A stretch of DNA of 31,361 nucleotides from Clostridiaceae bacterium (GTDB lineage Bacteria > Bacillota > Clostridia > Peptostreptococcales > Peptostreptococcaceae). The position numbers were made by a program, and so were the translations under genes. Numbering within the stretch: position 1 is the stretch's first letter; every line of letters begins with the position of its first letter. Positions 7,055 through 16,701 of the stretch are shown here, piece by piece. The notes beneath the pieces were generated by a model. The model saw only the letters and a list, made by a program, of their open reading frames with translations. It searched no databases and had not been told where the DNA came from. The stretch lies in NCBI GenBank assembly GCA_902362365.1, contig CABIVQ010000024.1:14699-46059 (forward strand), written 5' to 3'.

Positions 7055-7162
7055 TTATTTAGAAGCTACACCTTTTTTATTTAATCTGAAAATCACAGAT
7101 ATTACTGTACTTACTCCTACTATTACTGCTAAAGCTATCTTGAATGCACTTAATTGATTCAT
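7055..7162 (-). CDS. Small single-helix membrane protein (35 residues)
   Basis: A 36-codon frame including the stop starts at an ATG with an excellent ribosome binding site, AAGGGGGAG, six bases upstream. Such GGGGG sites also precede other real genes here. The product starts MNQLSAFK, has one hydrophobic helix (about residues 9-25, IALAVIVGVSTVISVIF) and ends in a short basic tail (RLNKKGVASK). The positive tail predicts an N-out/C-in orientation. It ends 19 bp from the bidirectional terminator shared with mntP. I do not recognise a family. It could be a regulatory small membrane protein, but there is no direct evidence for a partner. Confidence 0.65.
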   Translation of the reverse strand: MNQLSAFKIALAVIVGVSTVISVIFRLNKKGVASK

Positions 7163-7585
7163 TGAATCTCCCCCTTAATCATTTGTATGTTATTATAATC
7201 TTTGCTTATTTATTTGATTAATTCTTTATGACTTTCTGATTAAATAATACATCTATTTTATAGTACTATTATATCATTAAAAAATTTAAAAATCTTATCA
7301 GAATACACCAAGTAACTTCTTAAATTTATTATTTATATTTTACCATCCAATGCTATTATTCCTCCTTTTAAATTGTAAAATTTTGTAATCTAATTTATAT
7401 TAAGGTAGTAATATGCCAAACATTAAAAGTCCTCTATTAGTTACTTGTAATAAACATTCTTTAATTAATCAAAATCTCTATAAGATATTTCATATTGTCA
7501 ATTATTCTATCAGTTCATATAAAAAATAAGGGTAAGTAATAAACTCACCCTTATTTGCTATTAGTAATTAAGAATATTTTTAACT
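7163..7585. other. Intergenic region with an orphan ribosome binding site
   Basis: This stretch holds the terminator of the YhcH-type gene (7521-7556) and the upstream region of the small membrane protein gene. On the minus strand a perfect AAAAGGAGG (7361-7369) is followed 10 bases later by TTG, but the frame closes after five codons (LDGKI). This may be the remnant of a lost gene or a tiny leader. Nothing else is recognised. Confidence 0.45.
7521..7556 (-). terminator. Intrinsic terminator after the YhcH-type gene
   Basis: AAATAAGGGT (7524-7533) pairs with ACCCTTATTT (7547-7556). On the minus strand the stem is followed by a run of T. It starts 29 bp past the stop codon of the gene at 7586-8047. 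Confidence 0.85.
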
Positions 7586-8047
7586 TTAATTATCTTGCCT
7601 TACTATAACTTTAAAAATAGCCTTTTTAATGTTTTCTTTTTCTTTTACTTTTAATGCAGTCATGTGAGCATCTTCAGGGTAACACACTAAAAAGTCACCT
7701 TTCTTTAACTCCACATATGAATTAGGTTCACCTTCTAGAGGTAGAAAATCACTTTCTTCTTCATATTCTTTTTGCTCTAAGTTTTCTATAAAATTTAATG
7801 CTATTTTTTCACTTCCTTCAAGAAGTAAATGAACATCTATGTATTTTTTATGAGCTTCCCAAAATCTATCTTCTTTTTCACAAGTCTCATATCCTACTAT
7901 ATTTACGAAGATTTCATTTCCATCTATTTTATAACTACCTTTTTCAAAATCTGCTAAAGAATTCTTCTTTGTATATTCAAAGCATGTTAGCAAATCTTTA
8001 CTTAAATTTGAATAAGTTTTCTCATGGTTTATATTCCCAAATATCAT
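7586..8047 (-). CDS. YhcH/YjgK/YiaL family protein (DUF386, possible sugar anomerase)
   Basis: The 153-residue cytoplasmic protein matches the YhcH/YjgK/YiaL (DUF386) cupin-like family in length and motifs. These are the EAHKKYIDVH segment with two candidate metal-binding histidines, the central PLEGEPNSYVEL segment, and YPEDAHM near the end with another histidine. Family members such as NanQ and EbgC-related proteins handle sialic-acid or galactoside metabolites; NanQ speeds up sialic-acid anomerisation. No sugar pathway genes are adjacent, so the substrate is unknown. The ATG follows a GGGGGGAG site. A 22-bp palindrome lies immediately upstream (8063-8084), which suggests repression by a DNA-binding protein. 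A terminator follows. Confidence 0.85.
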   Translation of the reverse strand: MIFGNINHEKTYSNLSKDLLTCFEYTKKNSLADFEKGSYKIDGNEIFVNIVGYETCEKEDRFWEAHKKYIDVHLLLEGSEKIALNFIENLEQKEYEEESDFLPLEGEPNSYVELKKGDFLVCYPEDAHMTALKVKEKENIKKAIFKVIVRQDN

Positions 8048-8062
8048 AATAAACTCCCCCCT

Positions 8063-8084
8063 ATATTGTAATCTACTACAATAT
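8063..8084. promoter_or_regulatory. Palindromic operator upstream of the YhcH-type gene
   Basis: ATATTGTA (8063-8070) and TACAATAT (8077-8084) form a perfect inverted repeat with a 6-base spacer. It ends two bases before the GGGGGG ribosome binding site. The shape suits a dimeric repressor, perhaps one responding to the sugar handled by the gene. A leader hairpin is the alternative. Confidence 0.5.
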
Positions 8085-8126
8085 CTTCCACACCTTGACT
8101 TATATATCCTCTTTTTTCAATTCACA

Positions 8127-11100
8127 CTAATCTATTTTTTCTATCATTGGATTAACAGGTAATATTATTACAAATTTACTACCTTCTCCAAGTTTGCTCT
8201 CTACATAAATATCACCTTTATGAAGCTTTACTATTTGACTAGTTATTGCCAGACCTAGACCACTTCCACCTTTTACTTCATCTTCTATATCAATTACTTG
8301 ATTAAATCTATCAAATATATGTTTATGATACTTTTCATCTATTCCAATACCAGTATCTAAAACACTAATCATAACTTTATCATCCAAGTCATTAATACTT
8401 ACAGTTATACTTCCTCCTTCTGGTGTGAATTTCGCTGCATTACCAACTAAGTTAACTATACATCTTTCAATTTCATAAGAGTCGCACCATACAATTTTTT
8501 CTTCAACTTCTGGATCTATTATAAAATCTATATTCTTTGATTTAATATAATCTGATAATGTTAATGCAGTTTCCTCAACTAAATAGACTATATCCACTTC
8601 TTTTAAATATATTTTATACATATCACTTTGTAACTTAGTATTATCAACTATATTGTTAACAAGATTTAATAAGCGGTCACAATTTCGTTGTGATATATCT
8701 ATATAATGAGGTAATTTTTCCTCTTTTACAGAAGTATTCTTTTTCATTAATTCTAAAATTAATTGATTTGTGCTACTTATAACATTTAACGGCGTCCTTA
8801 GTTCATGAGATAAATTAACTAAATATTTATTTTTATTTTCTTCTAATTTTATATTTTTTTTATACAAAATTTCATTTCTCTTTATTTCTTTTTCCAACTT
8901 TTCAGTTCTTTTCTTTACTAAACTATCTAACTTTTTCATCTTATTTTTATGTTTTATAATAAAAAATGCTATTATTATTAAATATATAAAATAAGCAGTA
9001 GGACTCATCCAAAATGGGTACTTTATAGAAAAACTTATACTTTCCTTGTCAGTTATATATCCTCTACTATCTATAGCCCTTACCTCAAAAGTATACTTAC
9101 CTGGAGGTAACTCATTATATATAACATAATTTTCCTTAGTTGTAGATATACCTGTAGTAGCTCCAGTTAAGATATATTCATAACTAATATTTTTATTGCT
9201 AGAATATATAGGTGTGAAAAATTTTATTTTTATAGTGTCTGAATTTTCATTTAGCTTTAAGCCACTTATATCAGAATACACTTTATTATTAATCTCAAAA
9301 CCATCAAATAATACCTTTGATTTAGTAGCTATTTTATTAATATCCTCTGGGTAAAATGCATTTAATCCATTTGTCCCACCGAAAAATAGTTCTCCGCTAT
9401 TGCTTTTATATGACGCATTTCCATTGAACTCATTACCTTGAAGTCCGTCTGTAACGCTTAGATTGTTTATTGTATTATCGTTTGTATTTATTTCACTAAT
9501 TCCTTTATTGGTGCTTATCCAAATATTATCACTATCATCAACTAATACTCCATAAATAGTATTATTAGGTATACCATTTTTAGTAGTATATCTATAGAAT
9601 TTTTCTGTTTTTGGATCAAGCATATTTAATCCATAGCTAGTTCCTATCCATATATTTCCTTTAGAATCTTCATTTATATATCTTATACGATTGCTACTTA
9701 TACTATTTTTATCTCCTTCTTTATTTTTATAGTATTTAATAGTATTTTCTTTGGCATTTATAAAGCATAAGCCACCATCTTTTAGCAAACCTAAGTAATA
9801 ATTACCATTTTTATCTTGATGTATATATCTAATATAAGAACTTTCATCTATATACTTACTCATATCTATAACTTCTTCAGTTTCAATATTCAATATACTA
9901 AGTCCATTGGTTGTTCCTATCCACAAATAAGCTTTATCATCTACTAATATGTCTTTAATCTTTTCACTTATTATTCCATGTTCTAAATTATAACTTTTCA
10001 TAGTTTTAGATTTCTTATCGATTCTAATTAAACCATCATCTGTAGCTATAAATATTAAATCTTTATATCCTGTTATATCATTTATAGTATTACTAGTAAT
10101 TACACTATTATTTTCAGTATTAATATGCTTAGAAGTCATATTTTTTCTATCTATTATATTAATACCTTTTGATTTTGTACCTACCCAAAGATATCCATCA
10201 TCATCTTCATATACACCATGAACCATATTTTCATTTAATAAGTAATCATCATCTAATCCAGCATTATAGTGAGTTATGCTACTATTAGTATCAAATATGC
10301 TAATTCCAGAATATGTACCAACCCAAATAACACCTTCTCTATCCTCAATTATGGATCTTACATCATTGTATATTAAGCTATTTTTGTCATAATTTTTATG
10401 TTTATAGACATTAAATTTATCATTTTTTTCATCGTAAGTAGCTAGACCATCTGTTGTTCCTATCCATAAGTACCCATTGCTATCTCTCATTATCGCTCCA
10501 ATTTGGTTTGATGGGATAGAGTTTTTATCAGTAGGGCTATTATGATATCCTGTAACCTTTTTAGTATCTGGATTTATTTTAAACACACCAGAACTATCCG
10601 TACCTGCCCATATAAGGTCAAAATCATCATCACAATATATTTTATAAACTTCACTTTCACCCAGTGAATTTTCTTTTACATTTATTGGATATGTCTCTAA
10701 AACTTTAAAATCTTTGGATATTTTATTAACTCCTAATTTAGTTCCTATCCATAAATTTTCATGCTTATCTTCATCTATTGTATAAATAACATTACTTATT
10801 ATTCCGTTATCTTCATCCAATATTGTCTCGAATTTATCTGTCTCTTCATTGTAAATACTTAATCCTTCATATGAAGCTACTAAAACTTTATTATCTTTAG
10901 TCACAATAACTTCAGTTGTGCTATCCTCTTTTATGCCATTATTACTCTCAGTATAATTAGTAATTTCATCTGTATTTGTGTTTATTTTATTTACACCTTG
11001 AACAGTTCCAACCCATATATTCCCATATTTATCTTCTGATATATCAGTTATTCCATTGTGACTTATGCTATTTTGATCTTCTTCATAATTATATATTTTA

Positions 11101-11333
11101 AATTCATATCCATTATATCTATTTAAACCATCATTAGTTCCTAACCATATATATCCCTTACTATCTTGGAAAATAACTTCTATCGTCGATTGACTTATAC
11201 CTTGTTCTATATTTATATTATTGAATGTTATATTACCTAACTGAGCATATGACTTTTCCTCCATAGCTATAAATATACTAATATTTAGTAGTATTACTAC
11301 TGTAAGCTTATTAAAGAATCTATTTAAATTCAT
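8127..11333 (-). CDS. Membrane sensor histidine kinase with double seven-bladed propeller
   Basis: The 1068-residue protein starts with a signal-type hydrophobic helix (about 10-25). About 14 propeller repeats of the form YIWLGTNDGL follow, enough for two seven-bladed propellers. Then come a Y_Y_Y immunoglobulin-like domain (about 690-770), one membrane helix (about 774-793), a coiled coil, a HisKA domain with His843 in SHELRTP, and an HATPase domain (N-box around 961-965, DTGIGI at 993, GSGLGL at 1023). This is the sensor layout of the Bacteroides polysaccharide-responsive hybrid kinases, but the protein ends after the ATPase domain, with no receiver or AraC domain. No response regulator gene is adjacent. 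The ligand is probably extracellular, perhaps a glycan; that is inference. The YhcH-type gene lies 79 bp downstream on the same strand. Confidence 0.9.
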   Translation of the reverse strand: MNLNRFFNKLTVVILLNISIFIAMEEKSYAQLGNITFNNINIEQGISQSTIEVIFQDSKGYIWLGTNDGLNRYNGYEFKIYNYEEDQNSISHNGITDISEDKYGNIWVGTVQGVNKINTNTDEITNYTESNNGIKEDSTTEVIVTKDNKVLVASYEGLSIYNEETDKFETILDEDNGIISNVIYTIDEDKHENLWIGTKLGVNKISKDFKVLETYPINVKENSLGESEVYKIYCDDDFDLIWAGTDSSGVFKINPDTKKVTGYHNSPTDKNSIPSNQIGAIMRDSNGYLWIGTTDGLATYDEKNDKFNVYKHKNYDKNSLIYNDVRSIIEDREGVIWVGTYSGISIFDTNSSITHYNAGLDDDYLLNENMVHGVYEDDDGYLWVGTKSKGINIIDRKNMTSKHINTENNSVITSNTINDITGYKDLIFIATDDGLIRIDKKSKTMKSYNLEHGIISEKIKDILVDDKAYLWIGTTNGLSILNIETEEVIDMSKYIDESSYIRYIHQDKNGNYYLGLLKDGGLCFINAKENTIKYYKNKEGDKNSISSNRIRYINEDSKGNIWIGTSYGLNMLDPKTEKFYRYTTKNGIPNNTIYGVLVDDSDNIWISTNKGISEINTNDNTINNLSVTDGLQGNEFNGNASYKSNSGELFFGGTNGLNAFYPEDINKIATKSKVLFDGFEINNKVYSDISGLKLNENSDTIKIKFFTPIYSSNKNISYEYILTGATTGISTTKENYVIYNELPPGKYTFEVRAIDSRGYITDKESISFSIKYPFWMSPTAYFIYLIIIAFFIIKHKNKMKKLDSLVKKRTEKLEKEIKRNEILYKKNIKLEENKNKYLVNLSHELRTPLNVISSTNQLILELMKKNTSVKEEKLPHYIDISQRNCDRLLNLVNNIVDNTKLQSDMYKIYLKEVDIVYLVEETALTLSDYIKSKNIDFIIDPEVEEKIVWCDSYEIERCIVNLVGNAAKFTPEGGSITVSINDLDDKVMISVLDTGIGIDEKYHKHIFDRFNQVIDIEDEVKGGSGLGLAITSQIVKLHKGDIYVESKLGEGSKFVIILPVNPMIEKID

Positions 11334-11423
11334 ATTCCTACCTTTCGTATAATTTCTATTTTTATACGCTTTATTCTATATTATTTGCCATTTATAAGCA
11401 ACGTTTGACATTTTAAATATTTA

Positions 11424-11464
11424 TAAAAAAACCTGTGGAATATTAAAAATATCTCACAAGTTTT
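11424..11464 (-). terminator. Intrinsic terminator after the PAS/GAF kinase
   Basis: Read on the minus strand, AACTTGTG pairs with CACAGGTT (one G-T pair) and a run of seven T follows. It begins 22 bp beyond the stop codon of the kinase at 11487-13901, separating it from the propeller kinase gene. Confidence 0.8.
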
Positions 11465-11486
11465 CATTAACTTTAATAAATATTTT

Positions 11487-13901
11487 CTATGAGTAAATAT
11501 CAGAAAATTCTATGTTACATTTTTCTATTTGTGTTATTTTTGATATTTCTCTATTTAAAGTAGCACTTGAACTATCATTAATAACTCTATTCGGTAATTC
11601 AAAAGTAAACTCTGAACCTCTACCTATTTCACTATTTACATATATATTTCCTTTTTGAAGTTCTACTAAAGATTTAACCAAAGATAATCCTATTCCGCTT
11701 CCTTCACATTTTCTATTTAAATTATTATCTATTTTTTTGAATCTATCAAAAATAACATCTAATTTATCATCAGACATACCAACTCCGTTATCTTTAACAG
11801 ATATTTTTACTATTTCATCATCTGCTTCTAACTCTACACATATACATCCATATTTATCAGTATATTTTATAGCATTTGATAATAAATTTAAAACTACTCT
11901 TTCTATTTTATCTGGATCACAAGCAATTATTTTTTCTTCACAATTCGTATCAAATATAAGGTCTACCCCATGATCTTTTGTATACTGAGCTACTGATAAT
12001 GTTATGTTTTCTACTATATCAACAATATTATAATTTCCAAGCTGTAACTTATAATAACCTGAGTCTATGCAAGTAATATCAATAAGATTATTTACTAACC
12101 TTAATAATCTATATGAATTCTGTTTGATATAGTTTATATGAGACTCCAAATTTAAACTATCATCCCAAGTGATTTTATTCTTATCAACATTTCTTTGCAT
12201 AAGCTGCATTGTTCCTAATATTATATTAAGTGGAGTTCTAAACTCATGAGATATATTTGCAAAAAACTCATTCTTTAGACTTTCCATTTGGATAGCTTCT
12301 TGTAGAATTTTTCTTTCATGTTCTTGTTTTCGCTGTTCAGTCATATCCTTTGCTGTAATTATAAACTTATCTTCATCTCTCAAGATCTTATAATTAACTT
12401 CTATCCATTTATAACTATCATCTTTACAAATCATTTTAATAACTATGTAACCTGTATCATCTTTTGAATCATTCATAATTTTTTTATACTCGTCTTTATA
12501 TTCTGGATGAATTATATCCAGTATATTCATAGATAGTAGTTCTTCTTGAGACCACCCCAAAGTTTTTGACCAATTACTATTTAAATGTTTTATTTCTCCA
12601 TTTACACTTATCTTAGCTATAAGGTCTACTGATATTTCTAGTAACAGTTCCAACTCACTCTCTATTTGTCTACGTTTTTCAAACTCTTCTTTAACTTCTT
12701 TTGATAAGGTATGACTTTTTATCATAGTAGCAATATTTCCTGATATAGTCTTTAAATAATCGAATTTATTAAATCTTAAAGTATCATTTGCTAAAAATTT
12801 AAGCACTAAAAAACCAATAGTCTCATCATTAAATTCCATAGTATAAATTCCAATATTTTCTGTTTTATTTTTTAGCATATGTTTTTTTAAAACTTCATTA
12901 TCTATATCATTAATATTAAAAATACCATTTAAGTATTTTACATTCCTTAAATCATCAATCCTATCTAAATCAATTTCAAGAATTTCATCACCAGGATTAT
13001 ATTTATTTGCTTCACCAATATTTAAAACTACATCTAAATATGACTTCTCCTTATTTATTAAAAAAACGGATACTCCATCACAATCAAAATAATTTATTAT
13101 GTTTTCACCTATATTACTTATTAAGTCTTGAATACTATTATTTGAATTAGTGTTCATAAGTATATTATTTAAGTTATTCATTTCTTTATGACCTAAATAC
13201 ATTTCATTTTCTAACTTTTTTTGTAATGTTATCTCTTTTGTATATCCAATAATAAACTCGACTTCATTATTTTTATCTAATATAGGCCCCTTATAAATCT
13301 CCACCCATGACTCAGAATCTTCTTGGCAATTATAATTTTCCGTTAACTGAATTTTTTTACTTTCTATAACTTCTCTATCCATTGCTGTAAAAGAATCACA
13401 TTCCTCTTTACTCCAATAATCCTTAGCCGTTTTACCAAGTATATTTAATCTATCATCCTTCATTTCCTCTGCATAAGATTTGTTAACATATATATACTCA
13501 CCTTTTATATTTTTTAGCCAGCAATTAATATCTAAGTTATCTAAAATTTTCTCTAAATCTTCTCTTTTATATATTCTTTCACAACTATCCTTTGCTACGA
13601 TAATTATATATTCTCTACCTTCAAAAGACTCTACTACAACTTCACTATATAAAGAAACTTTTTTACCATATTTAGAGCATAAATCAAAAGTTATTTCTAA
13701 ATTTTCTTGTTTATTAATTTTTCCTATATATTTTTTTAATTTTTCATTTTTATCATAAAGAATTTCATCTATATCACTATCTATTAACTCATCCAAAGTA
13801 TATTCAAGTTTTGTTAACGCACTTTTATTACAAAATTTTATCTCACCACTTGAGTCTAAAATTATAATATAATCATTTACTAAATCTAATATCTTTTCCA
13901 T
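11487..13901 (-). CDS. Cytoplasmic PAS-PAS-GAF-PAS histidine kinase (orphan)
   Basis: The 804-residue protein has no membrane helix. It begins with a PAS-like domain (about 1-110) and a second one (about 118-230, containing WLKNIKGEYIYVN). A GAF-like domain (about 245-395) and a third PAS (about 415-530, with HPEYKDEY) follow. The catalytic core has His552 in SHEFRTP, N-box near 676, DNGVGM at 704 and GSGIGL at 734, then a ~40-residue tail. It should autophosphorylate in response to an internal signal such as redox state or a small ligand. No cysteine, histidine or haem motif that would settle the ligand is evident. No response regulator is adjacent. It has its own terminator and a GGGGGAAG ribosome binding site, so it is transcribed separately from the propeller kinase. 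Confidence 0.9.
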   Translation of the reverse strand: MEKILDLVNDYIIILDSSGEIKFCNKSALTKLEYTLDELIDSDIDEILYDKNEKLKKYIGKINKQENLEITFDLCSKYGKKVSLYSEVVVESFEGREYIIIVAKDSCERIYKREDLEKILDNLDINCWLKNIKGEYIYVNKSYAEEMKDDRLNILGKTAKDYWSKEECDSFTAMDREVIESKKIQLTENYNCQEDSESWVEIYKGPILDKNNEVEFIIGYTKEITLQKKLENEMYLGHKEMNNLNNILMNTNSNNSIQDLISNIGENIINYFDCDGVSVFLINKEKSYLDVVLNIGEANKYNPGDEILEIDLDRIDDLRNVKYLNGIFNINDIDNEVLKKHMLKNKTENIGIYTMEFNDETIGFLVLKFLANDTLRFNKFDYLKTISGNIATMIKSHTLSKEVKEEFEKRRQIESELELLLEISVDLIAKISVNGEIKHLNSNWSKTLGWSQEELLSMNILDIIHPEYKDEYKKIMNDSKDDTGYIVIKMICKDDSYKWIEVNYKILRDEDKFIITAKDMTEQRKQEHERKILQEAIQMESLKNEFFANISHEFRTPLNIILGTMQLMQRNVDKNKITWDDSLNLESHINYIKQNSYRLLRLVNNLIDITCIDSGYYKLQLGNYNIVDIVENITLSVAQYTKDHGVDLIFDTNCEEKIIACDPDKIERVVLNLLSNAIKYTDKYGCICVELEADDEIVKISVKDNGVGMSDDKLDVIFDRFKKIDNNLNRKCEGSGIGLSLVKSLVELQKGNIYVNSEIGRGSEFTFELPNRVINDSSSATLNREISKITQIEKCNIEFSDIYS

Positions 13902-14063
13902 ACTTCCCCCTTTGCAAATTGTAATTTCGCATATGTGAACATTTGTATTTTTTTATCATTTTATGCAATATATTACATAATTAATATTAAACTATTTATA
14001 TAACCTTAGTAAATATTTTATTGATTAATAATAAAATAAAAATTCACTTAGCCTAGCTATTGT

Positions 14064-14100
14064 GATTAGAAATTCTCCATAAACCAGATAATTTCTAATC
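14064..14100. repeat. Inverted repeat GATTAGAAAT / ATTTCTAATC
   Basis: GATTAGAAAT (14064-14073) and ATTTCTAATC (14091-14100) are perfectly complementary with a 17-base spacer. There is no T run on either side, so a terminator is unlikely. It sits about 165 bp upstream of the PAS/GAF kinase start and could be an operator or a leader structure. Confidence 0.45.
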
Positions 14101-14112
14101 CCTTAATATGTA

Positions 14113-14148
14113 AAAAATCATGTTGATCATTTCATCAACATGATTTTT
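14113..14148. terminator. Bidirectional-type terminator after the first FtsX-like permease
   Basis: AAAAATCATGTTGAT (14113-14127) is perfectly complementary to 14134-14148 around a 6-base loop, with A/T runs at both ends. It serves the minus-strand permease at 14245-16701. Confidence 0.8.
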
Positions 14149-14244
14149 CTAATTTTCAATATTTTATAACTATATTAATTTTTATATATAAATTTTAGTC
14201 CTATTAGAAAATATAATTAATAAATCCAAAGTAATTAATACATA

Positions 14245-16701
14245 TTATTCTCTATATGCCTTTAATACTTCTTGAAGAGATACTTTGTTTATTCTTCTCT
14301 TAGCAGCGTAAGTTCCAAGTATAAATATCAAAATAATAATTATTAACCCCGCAAATAAATGCCATATATGAAATTCAAATGGCATAACTGTACCAAACAT
14401 TCTTCCCATATATTTTATAACATAATTAAATCCTACTACAGTTAAGTAAATACTTATAAAATAAGATAATACTGCGTACGTTAGATAACTTTTCAAAATC
14501 ATAGAGTTCACTTCTTTTCTAGAATATCCCATTACCTTTAATAAAGATATATTATAATAATTATCTTCAATAGTTAAAGTAGTAAGTATATAAAGTACTA
14601 GTACTGCAATAAATATAGCAAATCCAATCATTGAATATACAGATATTTCTATAAATTTTTGCATCAATTCGCTTTGATCCATTATATCATTTTTATTTAT
14701 AATGCTTACATAAATTCCATCATCTAATTTTTGCTTTGAATATACAGCATTGAAGAAATTTTCATTTATTCCTATCCCTAAATTCTTTCCATGAGTTATT
14801 ATCTCTGCTATGTCCTCTAGTCTCCAATATATAGTTTCTGTTCCATAATCCTTAGATACATTAGCAATTCTTCTTTCTAAACTTTGGCCATTTATCTCAA
14901 GCTCTACAACATCACCTTTTTTAAGATTATGAATTTTACTGAAACTTGTATTTATGATTACACCATTGTTTAAGTCTTCTGTTATATTTACATCTTTTTT
15001 ATTATATAGCTTATGCAATTTATTTTCTGCTAAAAGACCTTTTATATTAATACTCTTACCTTCATATTTAACACTGTCAACACTTATGAAAGGTTCTTCA
15101 TTGTCATTTAGTTTTGGTAATCCTTTTGTAAAATCTACATATCCCTCATAAACATAATCCACATTATTATAATAATCTGTTGTCATTTTTTCAAAGAATC
15201 CTACCATCATAAAACTCATAATTACTAGCATAGAAGATAAGAATATTCCTATAAAGAATACTACAAATTTACTAGTGTTATTAAATATAAATGAGTATTT
15301 AAACTTTGTTTGAACTTTTGCATCTTTAAAAAATTTATTACATAATTTATTCAACTTGCTTATCTTTTCTTTTTCACTTGCTTTAAGTAAACTAACAGCC
15401 TTCTTATATATCATTTTTCTTATTACAATATATGAAAGTCCTAATATTATTATAATAGGAAGACATATCGCTATTATCAATACACTTACATTCGTTTGAA
15501 TAGGAAAATTAGGAAGTAAATAAAAATCTAAGTAAAAGTTTTTCATAGGATTAGCTGCATACATTCCTCCAATATATCCTAAAATCAACATTGGTAGAGA
15601 TATAAAAAGTAATACTATTAAGTAAGAAAGTAATATCTCGTTTTTAGAGTAACCTATAGACTTTAGTAATCCTATTTGCGTTTTTTCATTTTTTATAATC
15701 TTGTAAATCAAAATCAATATTATCATAACTGCTATACTTGAAATAATTATACTTAAAACTATTGTGGCTTGTTGACCAGCTTGTAACTCTTCATATATAG
15801 CCCCACTTTTTATTTGATTTTTAGTTGATATAATGTTCGCTATAAAATCTAACTTATCTTTTTTACTAAATGTATTTACTACCTTTTTATCAAAGTTCTT
15901 CATTACTTTATTATAATTTTCTTTAAATTTTTCATCTTTCATATTATGAGAACTTTTATTTTTTACAATCCCAGAAAAATAAATTGACTCTTTTCCTTTA
16001 ATGTTTTCATATTCATTATCCGTTACAAGAGCTAATGTTATTTTAGAATTATCTATAATAAAATCTTTTCCACTTACAGGTAATGTTATATCAGGAAATA
16101 ATACATAACCTGTAATAATATATGACTTGTTGTTAATATCTATTGTATCTCCTAACTCTAAGTTGTTTTTCTTTGCATAAATTTGAGTTATAGCAATTTC
16201 ATTATCACTACTAGGCTTATTTCCCTTTTCTATGTATGAAAGATTTATATTTTCTCCATCCTTCACAAAAGTCGCTTTATTTCCTTTTGATTCACTTTCA
16301 TAGTTTACAGTTTTATAAACTCTTTGCTCTAATTGAAATCCATCATATTCTGATTCAAATTTATCAATTCGATTCTCTATAATATTATTGTATAAACTTT
16401 CATTTTCTCTTTTTACATCTCCTAAGCTATAAGCAAGCATACTATTTATTAGTTCCTTATCTTCTTTACTTAAGCTTTCTATATCACCTTTAGTTATCCC
16501 ATCTATTATTTCAACTGAAAAATCCTCTTGATTATAATCTGATACAAATTTTTCAAAAGGAGATTTTAAACTATCTAATGTATAAAACATTGTAGTATAT
16601 AAAAAAGAACTAAGTGCTATAATAATCCCTACAGCCAATAATTGTATTTTCTTTTTCTTAAATATATTCAAGGTGTTTTTTAAAAGAATTTTTACGCCCA
16701 T
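14245..16701 (-). CDS. ABC transporter permease, FtsX/MacB-like (first pair)
   Basis: The 818-residue membrane protein has two FtsX-type cores. The first has a helix near the N-terminus (about 19-39), a large extracellular domain (about 45-305) and three helices (about 308-430). The second has a helix near 480-505, another extracellular domain and three helices (about 690-810). Motifs near LKSIGYSKNEI and LKVMGYSRKEV mark the cytoplasmic coupling loops. Such type VII ABC systems commonly export or remove antimicrobial peptides or lipoproteins, or drive envelope processes, rather than importing nutrients. The start overlaps the end of the ATPase gene by 10 bp, so the two are translationally coupled. 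No two-component genes are directly adjacent to this pair, unlike the second pair at 20781-24086. Confidence 0.9.
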   Translation of the reverse strand: MGVKILLKNTLNIFKKKKIQLLAVGIIIALSSFLYTTMFYTLDSLKSPFEKFVSDYNQEDFSVEIIDGITKGDIESLSKEDKELINSMLAYSLGDVKRENESLYNNIIENRIDKFESEYDGFQLEQRVYKTVNYESESKGNKATFVKDGENINLSYIEKGNKPSSDNEIAITQIYAKKNNLELGDTIDINNKSYIITGYVLFPDITLPVSGKDFIIDNSKITLALVTDNEYENIKGKESIYFSGIVKNKSSHNMKDEKFKENYNKVMKNFDKKVVNTFSKKDKLDFIANIISTKNQIKSGAIYEELQAGQQATIVLSIIISSIAVMIILILIYKIIKNEKTQIGLLKSIGYSKNEILLSYLIVLLFISLPMLILGYIGGMYAANPMKNFYLDFYLLPNFPIQTNVSVLIIAICLPIIIILGLSYIVIRKMIYKKAVSLLKASEKEKISKLNKLCNKFFKDAKVQTKFKYSFIFNNTSKFVVFFIGIFLSSMLVIMSFMMVGFFEKMTTDYYNNVDYVYEGYVDFTKGLPKLNDNEEPFISVDSVKYEGKSINIKGLLAENKLHKLYNKKDVNITEDLNNGVIINTSFSKIHNLKKGDVVELEINGQSLERRIANVSKDYGTETIYWRLEDIAEIITHGKNLGIGINENFFNAVYSKQKLDDGIYVSIINKNDIMDQSELMQKFIEISVYSMIGFAIFIAVLVLYILTTLTIEDNYYNISLLKVMGYSRKEVNSMILKSYLTYAVLSYFISIYLTVVGFNYVIKYMGRMFGTVMPFEFHIWHLFAGLIIIILIFILGTYAAKRRINKVSLQEVLKAYRE

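Larger units (their letters stand above)
13902..14244. other. Intergenic region with two inverted repeats
   Basis: This 343-bp gap lies between an ABC permease end and the PAS/GAF kinase start. It contains the permease terminator (14113-14148), a second inverted repeat (14064-14100) and the kinase promoter region. No open frame with a ribosome binding site is evident. Confidence 0.5.

Noticed and set aside
7355..7372. A gene behind the perfect AAAAGGAGG on the minus strand
   Set aside because: The only frame at the right distance closes after five codons, so no protein can be supported; it is noted only as a possible remnant.
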